Shown one piece after another: positions 27,400 through 37,131 of a DNA stretch of 64,000 nt. The notes under the pieces are model-generated. The model did no database searches. It was not told the origin of the DNA and was given only the letters and a program-made list of their open reading frames with translations. Position 1 is the stretch's first letter, and each line of letters begins with the position of its first letter. A program made the translations under genes and the position numbers. Origin of the DNA: Pengzhenrongella frigida (GTDB lineage Bacteria; Actinomycetota; Actinomycetes; Actinomycetales; Cellulomonadaceae); assembly GCF_004168625.1 (NCBI RefSeq), contig NZ_SDWW01000011.1:1-64000 (forward strand), read 5' to 3'.

Positions 27400-27563
27400 T
27401 GTACGGGTGGCTCTGGCGGCACCTTCCGGGCCCGGCGTGGGTGCGAGCGACCACCGTGCTGATCGCGGCGTTCGTGGTGCTCACGGTGTGCTTCTTGTGG
27501 GTCTTCCCGGCGGTCGCACCGCTCATGCCGTTCAACAACACCACCGTGGGGGGTAGCTCGTGA
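27396..27563 (+). CDS. Small membrane protein of the sortase–pabA operon
   Basis: The 55-residue product begins MMYGWLWRHLPGPAWVRATT, then one hydrophobic helix (VLIAAFVVLTVCFLWVFPAV) and a short C-terminus (APLMPFNNTTVGGSS). ATGA overlaps the sortase stop and GTGA overlaps the pabA start, so it is translationally coupled on both sides. From memory, similar ~50-residue proteins with a W-FP-APLMPFN motif occur at this place in other Actinomycetota. The role is unknown. Confidence 0.8.
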   Translation: MMYGWLWRHLPGPAWVRATTVLIAAFVVLTVCFLWVFPAVAPLMPFNNTTVGGSS

Positions 27564-28195
27564 CTCGGATCCTCGTGGTCGACAACTACGACTCGTTCGT
27601 CTACACGATCGTCGGCTACCTGAACCAGCTCGGGGCCGAGACGGTCGTGGTGCGCAACGACGCCGTCCCGCCCGCGACCGAGCGGTCCGGCTTCGACGGC
27701 GTGCTCGTCTCGCCCGGACCCGGCACCCCGGCCGAGGCCGGCGCGAGCATCCAGGTGATCCGGGACTGCGCGACGTCGGGCACCCCGATGCTCGGCGTGT
27801 GCCTGGGCCACCAGGCGCTCGGTGAGGTGTACGGCGGCACGGTGACCCACGCGCCCGAGCTGATGCACGGCAAGACGAGCAGCATCGTGCACGACGGCGT
27901 CGGGGTGCTCGCCGGGCTGCCCACCCCGTTCACCGCGACGCGGTACCACTCGCTCGCGGTCGTGACCGGCACCGTGTCGGCCGAGCTCGAGGTGACCGCG
28001 CACGTCACGAGCGCGTTCGGCCCGATCATCATGGGGCTGCAGCACCGGAGCCTGCCGCTGTACGGCGTGCAGTTCCACCCCGAGTCCGTGCTGACCGAGG
28101 GCGGCCACCGGCTGCTGGCGAACTGGCTCGAGATCTGCGGGAGCACCGGCGCCGTCGAGCGCTCGGTCGGCCTGCACCCCCTCGTCCGCGCCTAG
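27560..28195 (+). CDS. pabA: Glutamine amidotransferase component of anthranilate/aminodeoxychorismate synthase
   Basis: This 211-residue class I amidotransferase has the nucleophile elbow GVCLGHQALGE, oxyanion-region LVSPGPGTP and catalytic His–Glu in VQFHPESVLTEGG. It releases ammonia from glutamine for a chorismate-using partner. The gene is traditionally named pabA or trpG, and the sequence does not separate them; no partner gene is in this window. GTG 27560 overlaps the preceding small gene. It converges on pknB. Confidence 0.88.
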   Translation: MTRILVVDNYDSFVYTIVGYLNQLGAETVVVRNDAVPPATERSGFDGVLVSPGPGTPAEAGASIQVIRDCATSGTPMLGVCLGHQALGEVYGGTVTHAPELMHGKTSSIVHDGVGVLAGLPTPFTATRYHSLAVVTGTVSAELEVTAHVTSAFGPIIMGLQHRSLPLYGVQFHPESVLTEGGHRLLANWLEICGSTGAVERSVGLHPLVRA

Positions 28196-28220
28196 CGGCG
28201 CGAGGGGGTCCGCAGACTCG

Positions 28221-30206
28221 TCAGGAGGGGGCCGCCGCGTTCGGCGCGCCGGCGGCACTTGCGACCGTCAGGGTCACCGTCGAGCCGACCTGGACCGTCG
28301 TGCCCTTGTTCGGGTTCGACGACAGGACGGTGCCAGCCGCCTGCTTGTCACTCACGCCGCCTTCGAGGCGCGCAGGCACCAGCCCGAGCCCGAGGAGCTG
28401 GGCCTCAGCCTCGGCGTAGGGCTTCCCGACCAGGTCGGTCGGCACGGTCACCGTGGTCGGCGCGACCGCGATGTCCAGGGTCACCGTGGTGCCCTGCTGC
28501 AGCAGCCCCGGGCCACGGTCCTGCGACAGCACCGTGTCGGGCGCCGTCCCGGCCACCTCGACCGGGTTGGTGCTCGAGTTCAGCTTGAGCTCGGCGAGCT
28601 TCGCCAGCGCGTCGGTCCTGGACATCCCGGCGAGGTCAGGGACGTCCACCTGCCCGGAGGCGACGAAGATGTTGACCGTGGACCCCTTCGCGACGGAGGT
28701 CGTCGCCGGGGGATCCGTCTTGGTGACGTCGCCCTCATCGACGGGGACGTTCTCGGTCTGGACGTTGCCGACCTCGAGGCCGGCGGACACGATCGCGCTG
28801 CGCGCCTGGTCCTGCGTCTGGCCAGTGACGTCCGGGACCGCGACCTGGTTCGGGCCGGTGGAGACGTAGACCTTGACTTCCGACGCGGGAGCGACCTCTT
28901 CGCCGCCCGCAGGGTCGGTGCGGGTCACGAGGTCGGCCGCGATGTCGTCGCTGGGCTCGGTCAGGCGCACGGGGGTGAGCCCGGCCTCGGTGAGCTGCGC
29001 GATGGCGGACTCGGCGGTCGCGCTCGTGAGCTCCGGGATCGTGATCAGGTCGCTTGCGGGGTCCTTGTTGTCGCCATTCGTGATCAGCAGGAACGCGATC
29101 CCCGCGACGGCCGCGATGGCGATCGCGATCAGCGTCCACAGCAGCCAGCGGCGCTGCGGGGGCTCCTCGTCGCCGTTCGCCACGTGAGTGCCCGGCGGGG
29201 TGGCGGCGGTCGGGGACCAGGCACCGGCGGTCGGGACGATCTGGGTCTGGGACGTCATCGGCGGCAGGATCTGGGTCGCCTCGGCGGCGGCCGACTCGAC
29301 GACGGCGGCGGCCGCCAGCACGCCGATGGCCGGGGCGGACACGTGCCCGCCGCGGATGGCGGCCTCGAGGTCCGCGCGGAACTCCGCGGCGGTGCTGTAC
29401 CGGGAGTCACGCTCCTTGGCGAGCGCCTTGAGTGTGATCCGGTCGAGCGTCTCGGGCACGTCGGACGCGAACGAGCTCGGCGCGGGCGCCGGTTCGCGGA
29501 CGTGCTGGTAGGCGACGGCGACCGGGGAGTCACCCGTGAACGGGGGACGGCCCGTGAGCAGCTCGAACAGCAGGCACCCGGTCGAGTACAGGTCGCTGCG
29601 GGCGTCGACCTGTTCGCCGCGGGCCTGCTCGGGGGAGAGGTACTGCGCGGTGCCGATGACGGCCTGCGTCTGGGTCATCGTCGCGGCGGAGTCGGCCAGC
29701 GCACGAGCGATCCCGAAGTCCATCACCTTGACCGCGCCGGTCGGCGTGAGCATGACGTTGGCGGGCTTGATGTCGCGGTGCACGATGCCCGCGTGGTGGG
29801 AGTACCCGAGGGCCGACAGGACGCCGGCGGTGATCTCGACGGCTTCCTCGATCGGCACGGCCTGGCCGTCGCGCAGGATGTCGCGGACGGTGTGTCCCTC
29901 GACGTACTCCATCACGATGAACGGCGCGTGCGACACCGTGCCGTTGGCGTCGGTGATGAGATCCTCGCCGGTGTCGTACACGGCGACGATGGACGGGTGG
30001 TTGAGGGAGGCCGAAGCCTGCGCCTCGCGCCTGAACCGTGCCTGGAACGACGGGTCGCGGGCCAGGTCGGAGCGCAGGATCTTGATCGCCACGGTCCGTC
30101 CGAGGCGGGTGTCGTGACCGATGTGAACCTCGGCCATGCCACCGCGCCCGATGAGATCGCCGACCTCGTAACGGTTCGCGAGGATCCGGGGTGCGTCGTC
30201 CGCCAC
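28221..30206 (-). CDS. pknB: Ser/Thr protein kinase PknB with PASTA domains
   Basis: This 661-residue transmembrane kinase has a glycine loop LIGRGGMAEVHIG, catalytic HRDIKPANVML, DFGIA, an activation loop with TQTQAVIGTAQYLSPEQARG, a membrane helix (WLLWTLIAIAIAAVAGIAFLLI) and four extracellular PASTA repeats (ITIPELTS…, VAVPDVTG…, VDVPDLAG…, VTVPTDLVG…). PASTA domains sense muropeptides or lipid II. GTG 30206 shares one base with the pknA stop, so it is tightly coupled as the last gene of the cluster. Confidence 0.96.
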   Translation of the reverse strand: MADDAPRILANRYEVGDLIGRGGMAEVHIGHDTRLGRTVAIKILRSDLARDPSFQARFRREAQASASLNHPSIVAVYDTGEDLITDANGTVSHAPFIVMEYVEGHTVRDILRDGQAVPIEEAVEITAGVLSALGYSHHAGIVHRDIKPANVMLTPTGAVKVMDFGIARALADSAATMTQTQAVIGTAQYLSPEQARGEQVDARSDLYSTGCLLFELLTGRPPFTGDSPVAVAYQHVREPAPAPSSFASDVPETLDRITLKALAKERDSRYSTAAEFRADLEAAIRGGHVSAPAIGVLAAAAVVESAAAEATQILPPMTSQTQIVPTAGAWSPTAATPPGTHVANGDEEPPQRRWLLWTLIAIAIAAVAGIAFLLITNGDNKDPASDLITIPELTSATAESAIAQLTEAGLTPVRLTEPSDDIAADLVTRTDPAGGEEVAPASEVKVYVSTGPNQVAVPDVTGQTQDQARSAIVSAGLEVGNVQTENVPVDEGDVTKTDPPATTSVAKGSTVNIFVASGQVDVPDLAGMSRTDALAKLAELKLNSSTNPVEVAGTAPDTVLSQDRGPGLLQQGTTVTLDIAVAPTTVTVPTDLVGKPYAEAEAQLLGLGLVPARLEGGVSDKQAAGTVLSSNPNKGTTVQVGSTVTLTVASAAGAPNAAAPS

Positions 30207-31477
30207 TACGCGTCCTTAGCTGTCGTTGTGTGTGCGCCAGAGGTCAGAGCGACCGGCGCGCTTGAGATCATCCCACCGATTGCCGCAGGTGCTGGCGTTC
30301 CGGTGGTCGGGTGCGGGCTCGATGCTGAGGCCGCGGGGGAGGCCGCACCCGGGTCCGACCCCCACAGGCTATCGGCCAGCGCGGCGCCGAGGAGAGCCAG
30401 GATCAGCAGCACGAGCGCGACGAAGGGCCAGGTCATTGAGCCGACCCGTCGTCCCGTCGTGGTCGAGGTGCGGGCCGGGACCGCGCCGGTGTCGCGCAGC
30501 TCGCGCCGAGGGGGGTACGACGGCGGCGTCCCGGGCGCGGTGGGCGGGACCGCGGTGGGCGGGACCGTCACCGGCGCGATCACCGGCGGTGCCGCGACGG
30601 GCGGGAGGGCGGAGGGCTGCGGGGACCCCTGCGAGCGACGCGGCGCACCCGAGGCCGGGAGCTCGGCGAACAGCTCGTCGAACGCCCGCGCGAGCGCACC
30701 GCCCGAGCGCGGCCGGTCCGCGGGCTCCTTCGAGAGCAGCCGCATCACCAGATCCGCCAGGCGCGGCTCGATCGAGGCCGGGAGCGGCGGCACGGGGGTG
30801 TTGACGTGCGCGACGGCGATGTCGACCGCCGTCGGCCCGGTGAACGGCCGGTGCCCGACGAGCGCCTCGTAGGCGACGATCCCGAGCGAGTACAGGTCGG
30901 AGGCGGAGGTCGCCGGCCGGCCCACGGCCTGCTCGGGGGACAGGTACTGGGCGGTGCCCATGACCATCCCGGTGGCCGTCAGCGGCGCCTGGTTCACCGC
31001 GCGCGAGACCCCGAAGTCGGTGATCTTCACGTCGCCGTCGGGCCCGAGCAGGATGTTGCCGGGCTTGACGTCACGGTGCACCACCCCGGCCGCGTGCGCC
31101 GCGTGGAGCGCACGCGCCGTCTGGGCGAGGATCGGCAGCAGCCGGGCGGTCGGTACCACCGGCTGGCGGTCGAGCAGGTCGCTCATCGGTTCGCCGACGA
31201 CGAGCTCGATCACGAGGAAGGCGGACCCGTCCTGCTCGCCGTAGTCGTACAGCGCCGCGATGTTCGGGTGCGACAACGACGCGGAGTTGCGGGCCTCCGT
31301 GCGGAACCGCTCGAGGAAGCCGGCGTCGCCCGCGAACTCGTCGCGCAGCACCTTGACGGCCACGTCGCGGGCGAGCGACAGGTCGTGCCCGGCCCACACC
31401 TCACCCATGCCGCCGACGGCGATCTGGCGCTCGAGGCGGTAGCGCTCGCCGAGCGCGAGGCCCTGGACCGGCTTCAT
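30206..31477 (-). CDS. pknA: Ser/Thr protein kinase PknA
   Basis: The kinase domain (residues ~12-275) contains IAVGGMGEVWAG, VHRDVKPGNILL, DFGVS and GTAQYLSPEQAVG. A Pro-rich linker follows, then a single membrane helix (WPFVALVLLILALLGAALADSLW) and a short extracellular tail with no PASTA domain, which separates it from PknB. PknA/PknB control growth and division in Actinomycetota. The ATG overlaps the pbpA stop region by 4 bases. Confidence 0.94.
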   Translation of the reverse strand: MKPVQGLALGERYRLERQIAVGGMGEVWAGHDLSLARDVAVKVLRDEFAGDAGFLERFRTEARNSASLSHPNIAALYDYGEQDGSAFLVIELVVGEPMSDLLDRQPVVPTARLLPILAQTARALHAAHAAGVVHRDVKPGNILLGPDGDVKITDFGVSRAVNQAPLTATGMVMGTAQYLSPEQAVGRPATSASDLYSLGIVAYEALVGHRPFTGPTAVDIAVAHVNTPVPPLPASIEPRLADLVMRLLSKEPADRPRSGGALARAFDELFAELPASGAPRRSQGSPQPSALPPVAAPPVIAPVTVPPTAVPPTAPGTPPSYPPRRELRDTGAVPARTSTTTGRRVGSMTWPFVALVLLILALLGAALADSLWGSDPGAASPAASASSPHPTTGTPAPAAIGGMISSAPVALTSGAHTTTAKDA

Positions 31478-32922
31478 CGGGCGAGCACCGCCTCGATGAC
31501 GGCCCGCGCGATCGGTGCCGCGACCCGGCCGCCGGTCGCCTCGTTGCCGAGGCTGCCGCCGTTCTCGACGACGACCGCGACGGCCACCCGCGGGGCGTCG
31601 GCGGGCGCGAACGCGGTGAACCAGGCGTGCGGGGCGGCCTCCGCGGTGGTCTGCGCGGTCCCGGTCTTGCCCGCGACCTGGACCCCCGAGATCTGGGCGC
31701 TCTTGCCGGTGCCGTTCGCGACGACGTCGATCATCATGTCGCGCAGCGCGGTGGCGGTGGCCGCCGAGACGGGCCGGCCCAGCTCCGTCGGCGAGGCCTC
31801 GTCGATGACGTCCAGGTCCGGGTTGCGCACGGTCTGGACGAGGTAGGGCTTCATCTGGGTGCCACCGTTGGCGATCGCGGCGGAGACGAGCGCCATCTGC
31901 AGCGGGGTCGCGCGGACCTCGTACTGGCCGATGGCGGACAGCGCCGTCTGCGGGACGTCCGGGTCGGCCGGGAAGCGGCTGACCGCCACCGTCATCGGGA
32001 CCTGCAGCTCGGCGTCGAACCCGAACGCCTCGGCCTGGGCGCGCAGGGCGTCGTCACCGAGGTCCATCCCCAGCTGGGCGAACGCGGTGTTGCAGGAGAT
32101 CCGCAACGCCTCGGCGAGCGAGACGGTCTCACCCGGTCCGCACACCTCGCCCCCGAAGTTCGAGATGGTCGCGGTCGACCCGGGCAGCGCGAGGGTCTGC
32201 GGGGCGGCCAGCTGGGTGTCGGGAGTCATCCCGGCCTCGAGGGCGGCGGCCGCGTCGACGAGCTTGAACGTCGAACCGGGCGGGTAGGTCTCCTCGATGG
32301 TCCGGTTGATCAGCGGGTTGGTCGGGTCGTCGGCGAGCAGCCGGTAGGCGTCGTTGACGGCCGGAGTCGAGTGCCCCGCGAGGATGTTCGGGTCGTAGGA
32401 CGGCCGGGAGACCATCGCCAGGATGGCCCCCGTGGTCGGGTCCAGCGCGACGACGGCGCCCTTCTGGTCGCCGAGCGCGTCCCAGGCGGCCTGCTGCACG
32501 GCCGGGTCGATCGTCAGCTCGACCGAGGAGCCCTGCGGCTGGCGACCGGTGAACAGGTCCTGGACCCGGGACAGGAACAACGAGTCGGCGGTGCCGGTCA
32601 GCACGTCGTTCTCGGCCCGCTCGATCCCGGTGCGCCCGTAGACGACCGAGTAGAAGCCGGTCACCGGCGCGAACAGGGGGCCGTTCGCGTACGCGCGCTG
32701 GTACTTGAACGCGTCGTCGACCGCCGTGGAAGACGCGACGGGTTCGCCGGCGATGACGATCGGGCCCCGCGAGTTGTCGAACTCGCGGTACAGGGTCCGC
32801 ACGTTGCGCGGGTCGGCGTTGAGCGTCGACGCCTGCACGAACTGGGTCCAGGTCGCGGCCGCCATGAGGGCGACGAACATGGCGATGACGACGACGGAGA
32901 GCCGGCGCAGGGGCGTGTTCAT
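31474..32922 (-). CDS. pbpA: Penicillin-binding transpeptidase PbpA (class B)
   Basis: This 482-residue protein has an N-terminal membrane anchor (LSVVVIAMFVALMAAATW) and a transpeptidase domain with the SxxK motif STFK (Ser217), SCN and KTGTA (Lys419). It cross-links peptidoglycan together with the SEDS glycosyltransferase encoded just upstream. ATG 32922 overlaps that gene's stop as ATGA; a longer open frame upstream is a shadow. Confidence 0.96.
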   Translation of the reverse strand: MNTPLRRLSVVVIAMFVALMAAATWTQFVQASTLNADPRNVRTLYREFDNSRGPIVIAGEPVASSTAVDDAFKYQRAYANGPLFAPVTGFYSVVYGRTGIERAENDVLTGTADSLFLSRVQDLFTGRQPQGSSVELTIDPAVQQAAWDALGDQKGAVVALDPTTGAILAMVSRPSYDPNILAGHSTPAVNDAYRLLADDPTNPLINRTIEETYPPGSTFKLVDAAAALEAGMTPDTQLAAPQTLALPGSTATISNFGGEVCGPGETVSLAEALRISCNTAFAQLGMDLGDDALRAQAEAFGFDAELQVPMTVAVSRFPADPDVPQTALSAIGQYEVRATPLQMALVSAAIANGGTQMKPYLVQTVRNPDLDVIDEASPTELGRPVSAATATALRDMMIDVVANGTGKSAQISGVQVAGKTGTAQTTAEAAPHAWFTAFAPADAPRVAVAVVVENGGSLGNEATGGRVAAPIARAVIEAVLAR

Positions 32923-34346
32923 TCGCGCACCTCGCCCAGGCCGGTGAGCATCTGCGTGTCCTGACGGTCGGCCGCCGTCGGCGGCGGGGCGACGAACCCG
33001 GTGACCAGCGGGGCCGGTCGGCGCGCGCTGTCGGAGATCCGCAGCAGCAGCGCCACGATCACCCAGTTGGCGAGCAGGGAGGAGCCGCCGTAGGCCATGA
33101 AGGGCATGGTCAGGCCGGTCAGGGGGATCAGCCGGGTGACCCCGCCGACGACGACGAAGCACTGGAACGCGACCACGAACGCGAGCCCGCCGGCGAGCAG
33201 CTTGCCGAAGCCGTCGCGGACGCCGATCGCGGTCCGCAGGCCACGCTCGGCGAGCACCAGGTAGGCCACCAGGATGGCGAGCAGGCCGGTGAGGCCGAGC
33301 TCCTCGCCGAGCGACGCGACGATGAAGTCCGACTCGGCGTAGGGCACCAGGTCGGGCCGGCCCTCGCCCCAGCCCGTGCCGAAGAGCCCGCCGTTGGCCA
33401 TCCCGTACAGGCCGCGCACGAGCTGGCCGGACCCGCCCGGGGACTGGTTGAACACGTCGTTGTCGAACGCGTTCAGCCAGGCGTCGAACCGGGCGCCGAC
33501 GTGCGAGAACGTCTGGGCCGCCAGGGCCGCGCCCCCGAGGAACAGGAGCATGCCGAGGAAGATCCAGCTCTTGCGCTCGGTCGCGAGGTAGAGCATCGCG
33601 ACGAACAGGCCGAAGAACAGCAGCGACGTGCCGAGGTCCCGCTCGAGCACGAGCACGGCGAGCGAGGCCGCCCACACCACGATGATCGGGCCGAGGTCGC
33701 GCACGCGAGGGAACTGCATCCCGAGCACCTTGGAGCCCGCCAGCGCGAGGGTGTCCCGGTTGGTCACCAGGTACCCCGCGAAGAAGATCGCCAGCGCGAT
33801 CTTGGCGAACTCGGCCGGTTGCAGCGACTGACCGCCCAGGCGGACCCAGATCCGCGCACCGTTGATCGTGGTGCCCAGACCCGGCACGAGCGGCAGCAGG
33901 ACGAGGCCGAGGCCGACCACCATCGCGGTGTACGTGTAGCGCCGCAACGTCCGGTGGTCGCGCAGCGCGACCAGCACGACGGCGGCCAGGATCATCCCGA
34001 TCGCGGTCCAGCCGAGCTGGCGGGTCGCGAACGTCGTCGGGTGCTCCCAGTCGACGGTCGACAGGTCGATCCGGTAGATCATCGCGAGCCCGATGCCGTT
34101 CAGGGCGACGGCGACCGGGAGGATCACCTGGTCCGCGTACGGCGCGCGCAGGCGCAGCACGAGGTGCATGCCGACCCCGAGGGCGACCATCCCGGCGCTG
34201 TAGCCGTAGATGTTCGCCGGCAGGGCGCCGGTCATGTTCAGCCCGACGAGCGCGTAGGCCGCCACCCCGAGACCGAGCGCGAGGACGAGCAGCCCCAGCT
34301 CGACGCCCCGGCCGGGGCGAACGCGATGGGGGGTGACCGTCGCCAT
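32919..34346 (-). CDS. rodA: SEDS family peptidoglycan polymerase (RodA/FtsW)
   Basis: This 475-residue polytopic protein with about ten to twelve membrane segments has the SEDS features NGARIWVRLGGQSLQPAEFAKIALAIF, DLGTSLLFFG, ESDFIVASLGEELGLTG and MPFMAYGGSSLLANW. SEDS proteins polymerise lipid II glycan strands with a class B PBP partner, here PbpA. Location in the pknB cluster matches mycobacterial rodA; FtsW is the alternative name. ATG 34346 overlaps the phosphatase stop by one base (TGATG). Confidence 0.93.
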   Translation of the reverse strand: MATVTPHRVRPGRGVELGLLVLALGLGVAAYALVGLNMTGALPANIYGYSAGMVALGVGMHLVLRLRAPYADQVILPVAVALNGIGLAMIYRIDLSTVDWEHPTTFATRQLGWTAIGMILAAVVLVALRDHRTLRRYTYTAMVVGLGLVLLPLVPGLGTTINGARIWVRLGGQSLQPAEFAKIALAIFFAGYLVTNRDTLALAGSKVLGMQFPRVRDLGPIIVVWAASLAVLVLERDLGTSLLFFGLFVAMLYLATERKSWIFLGMLLFLGGAALAAQTFSHVGARFDAWLNAFDNDVFNQSPGGSGQLVRGLYGMANGGLFGTGWGEGRPDLVPYAESDFIVASLGEELGLTGLLAILVAYLVLAERGLRTAIGVRDGFGKLLAGGLAFVVAFQCFVVVGGVTRLIPLTGLTMPFMAYGGSSLLANWVIVALLLRISDSARRPAPLVTGFVAPPPTAADRQDTQMLTGLGEVRE

Positions 34347-35665
34347 CAGGCGGTGACCGCCGGGGCCGGCACGACGGCGGCCGGCGGGGTGGTCGGCGTC
34401 GTGGTCGGGGTCGGCGTCGGATCGGCGCTCGTGGAGTCCTCGGTCAGCCGGGTGACGCGGGCCTGGGCGTCGGCCAACGAGGTGGCCGGGATCGTCTGCT
34501 CGAGGCGCGTGCGCACGTACCCGGGCAGATCCTCGGCGGTCAGGTCGGAGCGTTCGACGACCTCGGACAGCGCGAGCGGGCCGAGGGTCTGCGGGATGCC
34601 GCGGTAGATCGCGACGTCGCCGTCGGCCACCCCCACGTAGTACTGCGTCTGGGTCCACCGGTAGGCGGACACCCCGACGGCGGCCACGGCGACGAGCAGC
34701 ACGAGCACGGTCGCGACCATCGCCACGCGTCGTCGGCGCCGATGGCGACGGGCGTCGTCGTCCAGCGCGTCGTCCTCGGCGGCGGTCGTCTCGTCCGACT
34801 GCGCGGGCACGGTCTGGGTGAGGCTCGCGGCCCGCGCCGCGGGCCCGTCCGCGGCGGCGCTCGGGCGGTGGCGCGAGGTGGCCGCGGAGCCCACGATGGC
34901 CGACGTCGTCCCGGGTGCGGCGCCGTCCGGCAGGGCGTCCAGGTTGACGACGTCGGCGACGATCACGGTGATGTTGTCCGGTCCGCCGGCCCGCAGCGCG
35001 AGCTGGACGAGCCGGTCCGCGCACTCGTCGACGTCGCGGAAGTCCCGCAGGGAGTCGCCGAGCGTGTCGGCGCTGACGACGCCCGACAGCCCGTCCGAGC
35101 ACAGCAGCCAGCGGTCGCCGGCGCGCGCCTCGCGCACCGACAGGTCGGGCACGATCTCCATGTCGAAGTCGCCGAGCACGCGCATGACCACCGAGCGCTG
35201 CGGGTGGTGCTCGGCCTCTTCGGCGGTGATCTTGCCGGTGTTGACCAGGTACTGGACGAACGTGTGGTCGGTGGTGACCTGGGTCATCTCGCCGTCGCGC
35301 AGCAGGTACGCCCGCGAGTCGCCGATGTGGGCCATCGCGAGCTTGCTGCCGGCCCGGAGCAGCGCCGTGACGGTCGTGCCGAGGCCCGCCAGCGCGGGGT
35401 CCTGGTTCGCGCGGGCGAGCAGCTCGTCCTGCGCGGCGTGCAGGGCGCGGTCGAGCTGTTCGAGCGCGTCGTCGGGACCGTGGGCCTCGTCGTCGAGCGG
35501 GGCGAGGGTCGCGACGGCGAGGGACGAGGCGACGTCGCCGCCCGCGTGCCCGCCCATCCCGTCAGCGACGACGAGCAGGTGCGGCCCGGCGTACGCGGAG
35601 TCTTGGTTGTTGGCGCGCACGAGTCCGACGTCGGAACGGGCGGCATACCGCAGGGCGATGGTCAC
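34346..35665 (-). CDS. pstP: PP2C-type Ser/Thr phosphatase PstP
   Basis: The 439-residue protein has an N-terminal PP2C catalytic domain with metal-binding RSDVGLVRANNQDS, VVADGMGGHAGGD, AHIGDSRAYLLRDG, LLCSDGLSG and GGPDNITVI. A linker follows, then a membrane helix (VAMVATVLVLLVAVAAVGVSAYRW) and a ~110-residue extracellular tail. It reverses PknA/PknB phosphorylation. It starts with ATG at 35665, 15 bp after fhaB. Confidence 0.95.
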   Translation of the reverse strand: MTIALRYAARSDVGLVRANNQDSAYAGPHLLVVADGMGGHAGGDVASSLAVATLAPLDDEAHGPDDALEQLDRALHAAQDELLARANQDPALAGLGTTVTALLRAGSKLAMAHIGDSRAYLLRDGEMTQVTTDHTFVQYLVNTGKITAEEAEHHPQRSVVMRVLGDFDMEIVPDLSVREARAGDRWLLCSDGLSGVVSADTLGDSLRDFRDVDECADRLVQLALRAGGPDNITVIVADVVNLDALPDGAAPGTTSAIVGSAATSRHRPSAAADGPAARAASLTQTVPAQSDETTAAEDDALDDDARRHRRRRRVAMVATVLVLLVAVAAVGVSAYRWTQTQYYVGVADGDVAIYRGIPQTLGPLALSEVVERSDLTAEDLPGYVRTRLEQTIPATSLADAQARVTRLTEDSTSADPTPTPTTTPTTPPAAVVPAPAVTA

Positions 35666-35680
35666 AGTGAGTTTCCGGCC

Positions 35681-36178
35681 TTACCTCTGCAGCTCGACGA
35701 CGCTCTGGCCGATGCGCACGTGCGCGCCCGGGGGGATCGGGGTGGGGCGCTCGACCTTGGTGGTGTCGAGGAAGGTGCCGTTGGTCGAACCGAGGTCCTC
35801 GACGAACCACCCGGTGCCCTGCGGGAAGATCCGTGCGTGCCGCGACGACGAGTAGTCGTCGTCGAGCACGAGCGTGCACGACGGCGCCCGGCCGATGAGG
35901 ATCGCGGAGGTCGTCAGCGGCAGGGTGGTGCCGCGCAGCGGTCCCTCGGTCACCACCAGGCGGGTCGGTGCCGCGTCCCGGCGGGCCGGCGTCGGCGGTG
36001 CGAGGGCCGCGGTGCCGCCGGCCGGGGTCGGGGTCCTGCCCTTTTTCGCGGGCCCGCCGCGTGCGGTGATCTTGGTGCCGTACAGGTCCCGACGCAGCAC
36101 GCCGATCGTCGACAGGACGAAGACCCACAGCAGGACGAGGTAGCCCAGCCGGAGCAGGGTGATGGCGAGCTCACTCAT
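35681..36178 (-). CDS. fhaB: FHA-domain membrane protein FhaB/FipA
   Basis: This 165-residue protein has an N-terminal membrane helix (LAITLLRLGYLVLLWVFVLSTIGVL), a variable linker and a C-terminal FHA domain with LIGRAPSCTLVLDDDYSSSRHARI and DLGSTNGTFLD. FHA domains bind phosphothreonine, so this is a reader of PknA/PknB signalling. Mycobacterial FipA links FtsZ and FtsQ. It lies between fhaA and pstP. Confidence 0.93.
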   Translation of the reverse strand: MSELAITLLRLGYLVLLWVFVLSTIGVLRRDLYGTKITARGGPAKKGRTPTPAGGTAALAPPTPARRDAAPTRLVVTEGPLRGTTLPLTTSAILIGRAPSCTLVLDDDYSSSRHARIFPQGTGWFVEDLGSTNGTFLDTTKVERPTPIPPGAHVRIGQSVVELQR

Positions 36179-36187
36179 GTGGCCGCG

Positions 36188-36904
36188 TCACTGGTCGTCC
36201 TCGGCCGAATCGTCCTGTCCGGTCCAGAACATGATCCGGGTCCGCCCGATGGTCAGGGTGTTCCCGTCCAGCAGGGTCGCGGCGGGCACCTGGTGGCCCT
36301 CGACGAACAACCCGTTGGTCGAGCCCAGGTCGGAGGCGACGACGCCGTCGCGCGTGACGCGGATCTCGAGGTGGCGCCGCGAGATGCCCGGGTCGTCGAC
36401 GATGATGTCGGCCTCGGAGCCGCGGCCGATGACGGTGACCGGGCCGGTGAGCAGGTAGCGCTGGCCGTCGATGTCGACGAGCGGGTGCCGGGCGCTGGGC
36501 GTCGCGGCGGCGGTCGCCGGGGCGACGGCGCCGCGGACGGTCGCGCTGCGCACCCGGAACCGGCCGGTCTCGAGGTCGTCGTGCTCGATGAACGTCACGG
36601 TCACCGGGCCGACGAACGCGTAGCGCTGCGTCGAGGCGTGCTCGGTGACGTTGGCCGCGAGCTCGTCGGCGAGCGGTTCAGCCCCCCAGCCGATGACCTG
36701 CTCGTGGTCGGACGGGGAGAGCTCGATCGTGAAGCTGTTGGGGACGACGGTGCGGTCGCGGTCGACGACGGCGGCCCGGTCGTCCACCTCGCGGCGGAGC
36801 GCGCTCGCGAGCTCGACGGGTTTGACCTCGCTGCGGAACGCCTTGGCGAAGGCGGTGTTGACCACCCGTTCAACGCCCTGCTCGAATCTGTCGAGGATGC
36901 CCAT
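36188..36904 (-). CDS. fhaA: FHA-domain protein FhaA (DUF3662–FHA)
   Basis: ATG 36904 follows a very strong AAGGAGGTGGTC and gives 238 residues. Residues 1-~125 are DUF3662 (MGILDRFEQGVERVVNTAFAKAF…) and the C-terminal ~95 residues are an FHA domain (VIGRGSEADIIVDDPGISRRHLEI, DLGSTNGLFV). Mycobacterial FhaA binds phosphorylated MviN and is placed near pole and septum. The inter-domain linker is shorter than in many homologues. It is probably the first gene of the seven-gene cluster ending with pknB. Confidence 0.94.
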   Translation of the reverse strand: MGILDRFEQGVERVVNTAFAKAFRSEVKPVELASALRREVDDRAAVVDRDRTVVPNSFTIELSPSDHEQVIGWGAEPLADELAANVTEHASTQRYAFVGPVTVTFIEHDDLETGRFRVRSATVRGAVAPATAAATPSARHPLVDIDGQRYLLTGPVTVIGRGSEADIIVDDPGISRRHLEIRVTRDGVVASDLGSTNGLFVEGHQVPAATLLDGNTLTIGRTRIMFWTGQDDSAEDDQ

Positions 36905-37131
36905 GACCACCTCCTTGCGTGCTCGTCGTGCGACGGTCGACCGGATCTCGGGCAGGACGGCATGGCGCCGAGCGTGCCCGTTCTTCCCTGATCGTAACGA
37001 TCGGAAGACGGGGTTGATGCTGTTCGCCGCGGACGGCGCAGCGTGGCGTGCGTCGTCGGACCCCCGACCAGGCCCTTCGCCGGGGTGGATGCGGGCTCCC
37101 AACCTGCCGGCGTGTTAATGTTCTCCGGCGC

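Noticed and set aside
31474-33675. Long version of pbpA (733 codons)
   Set aside because: The extra N-terminal ~250 residues are antisense-frame sequence over rodA. ATG 32922 overlaps the rodA stop and starts at the membrane anchor.
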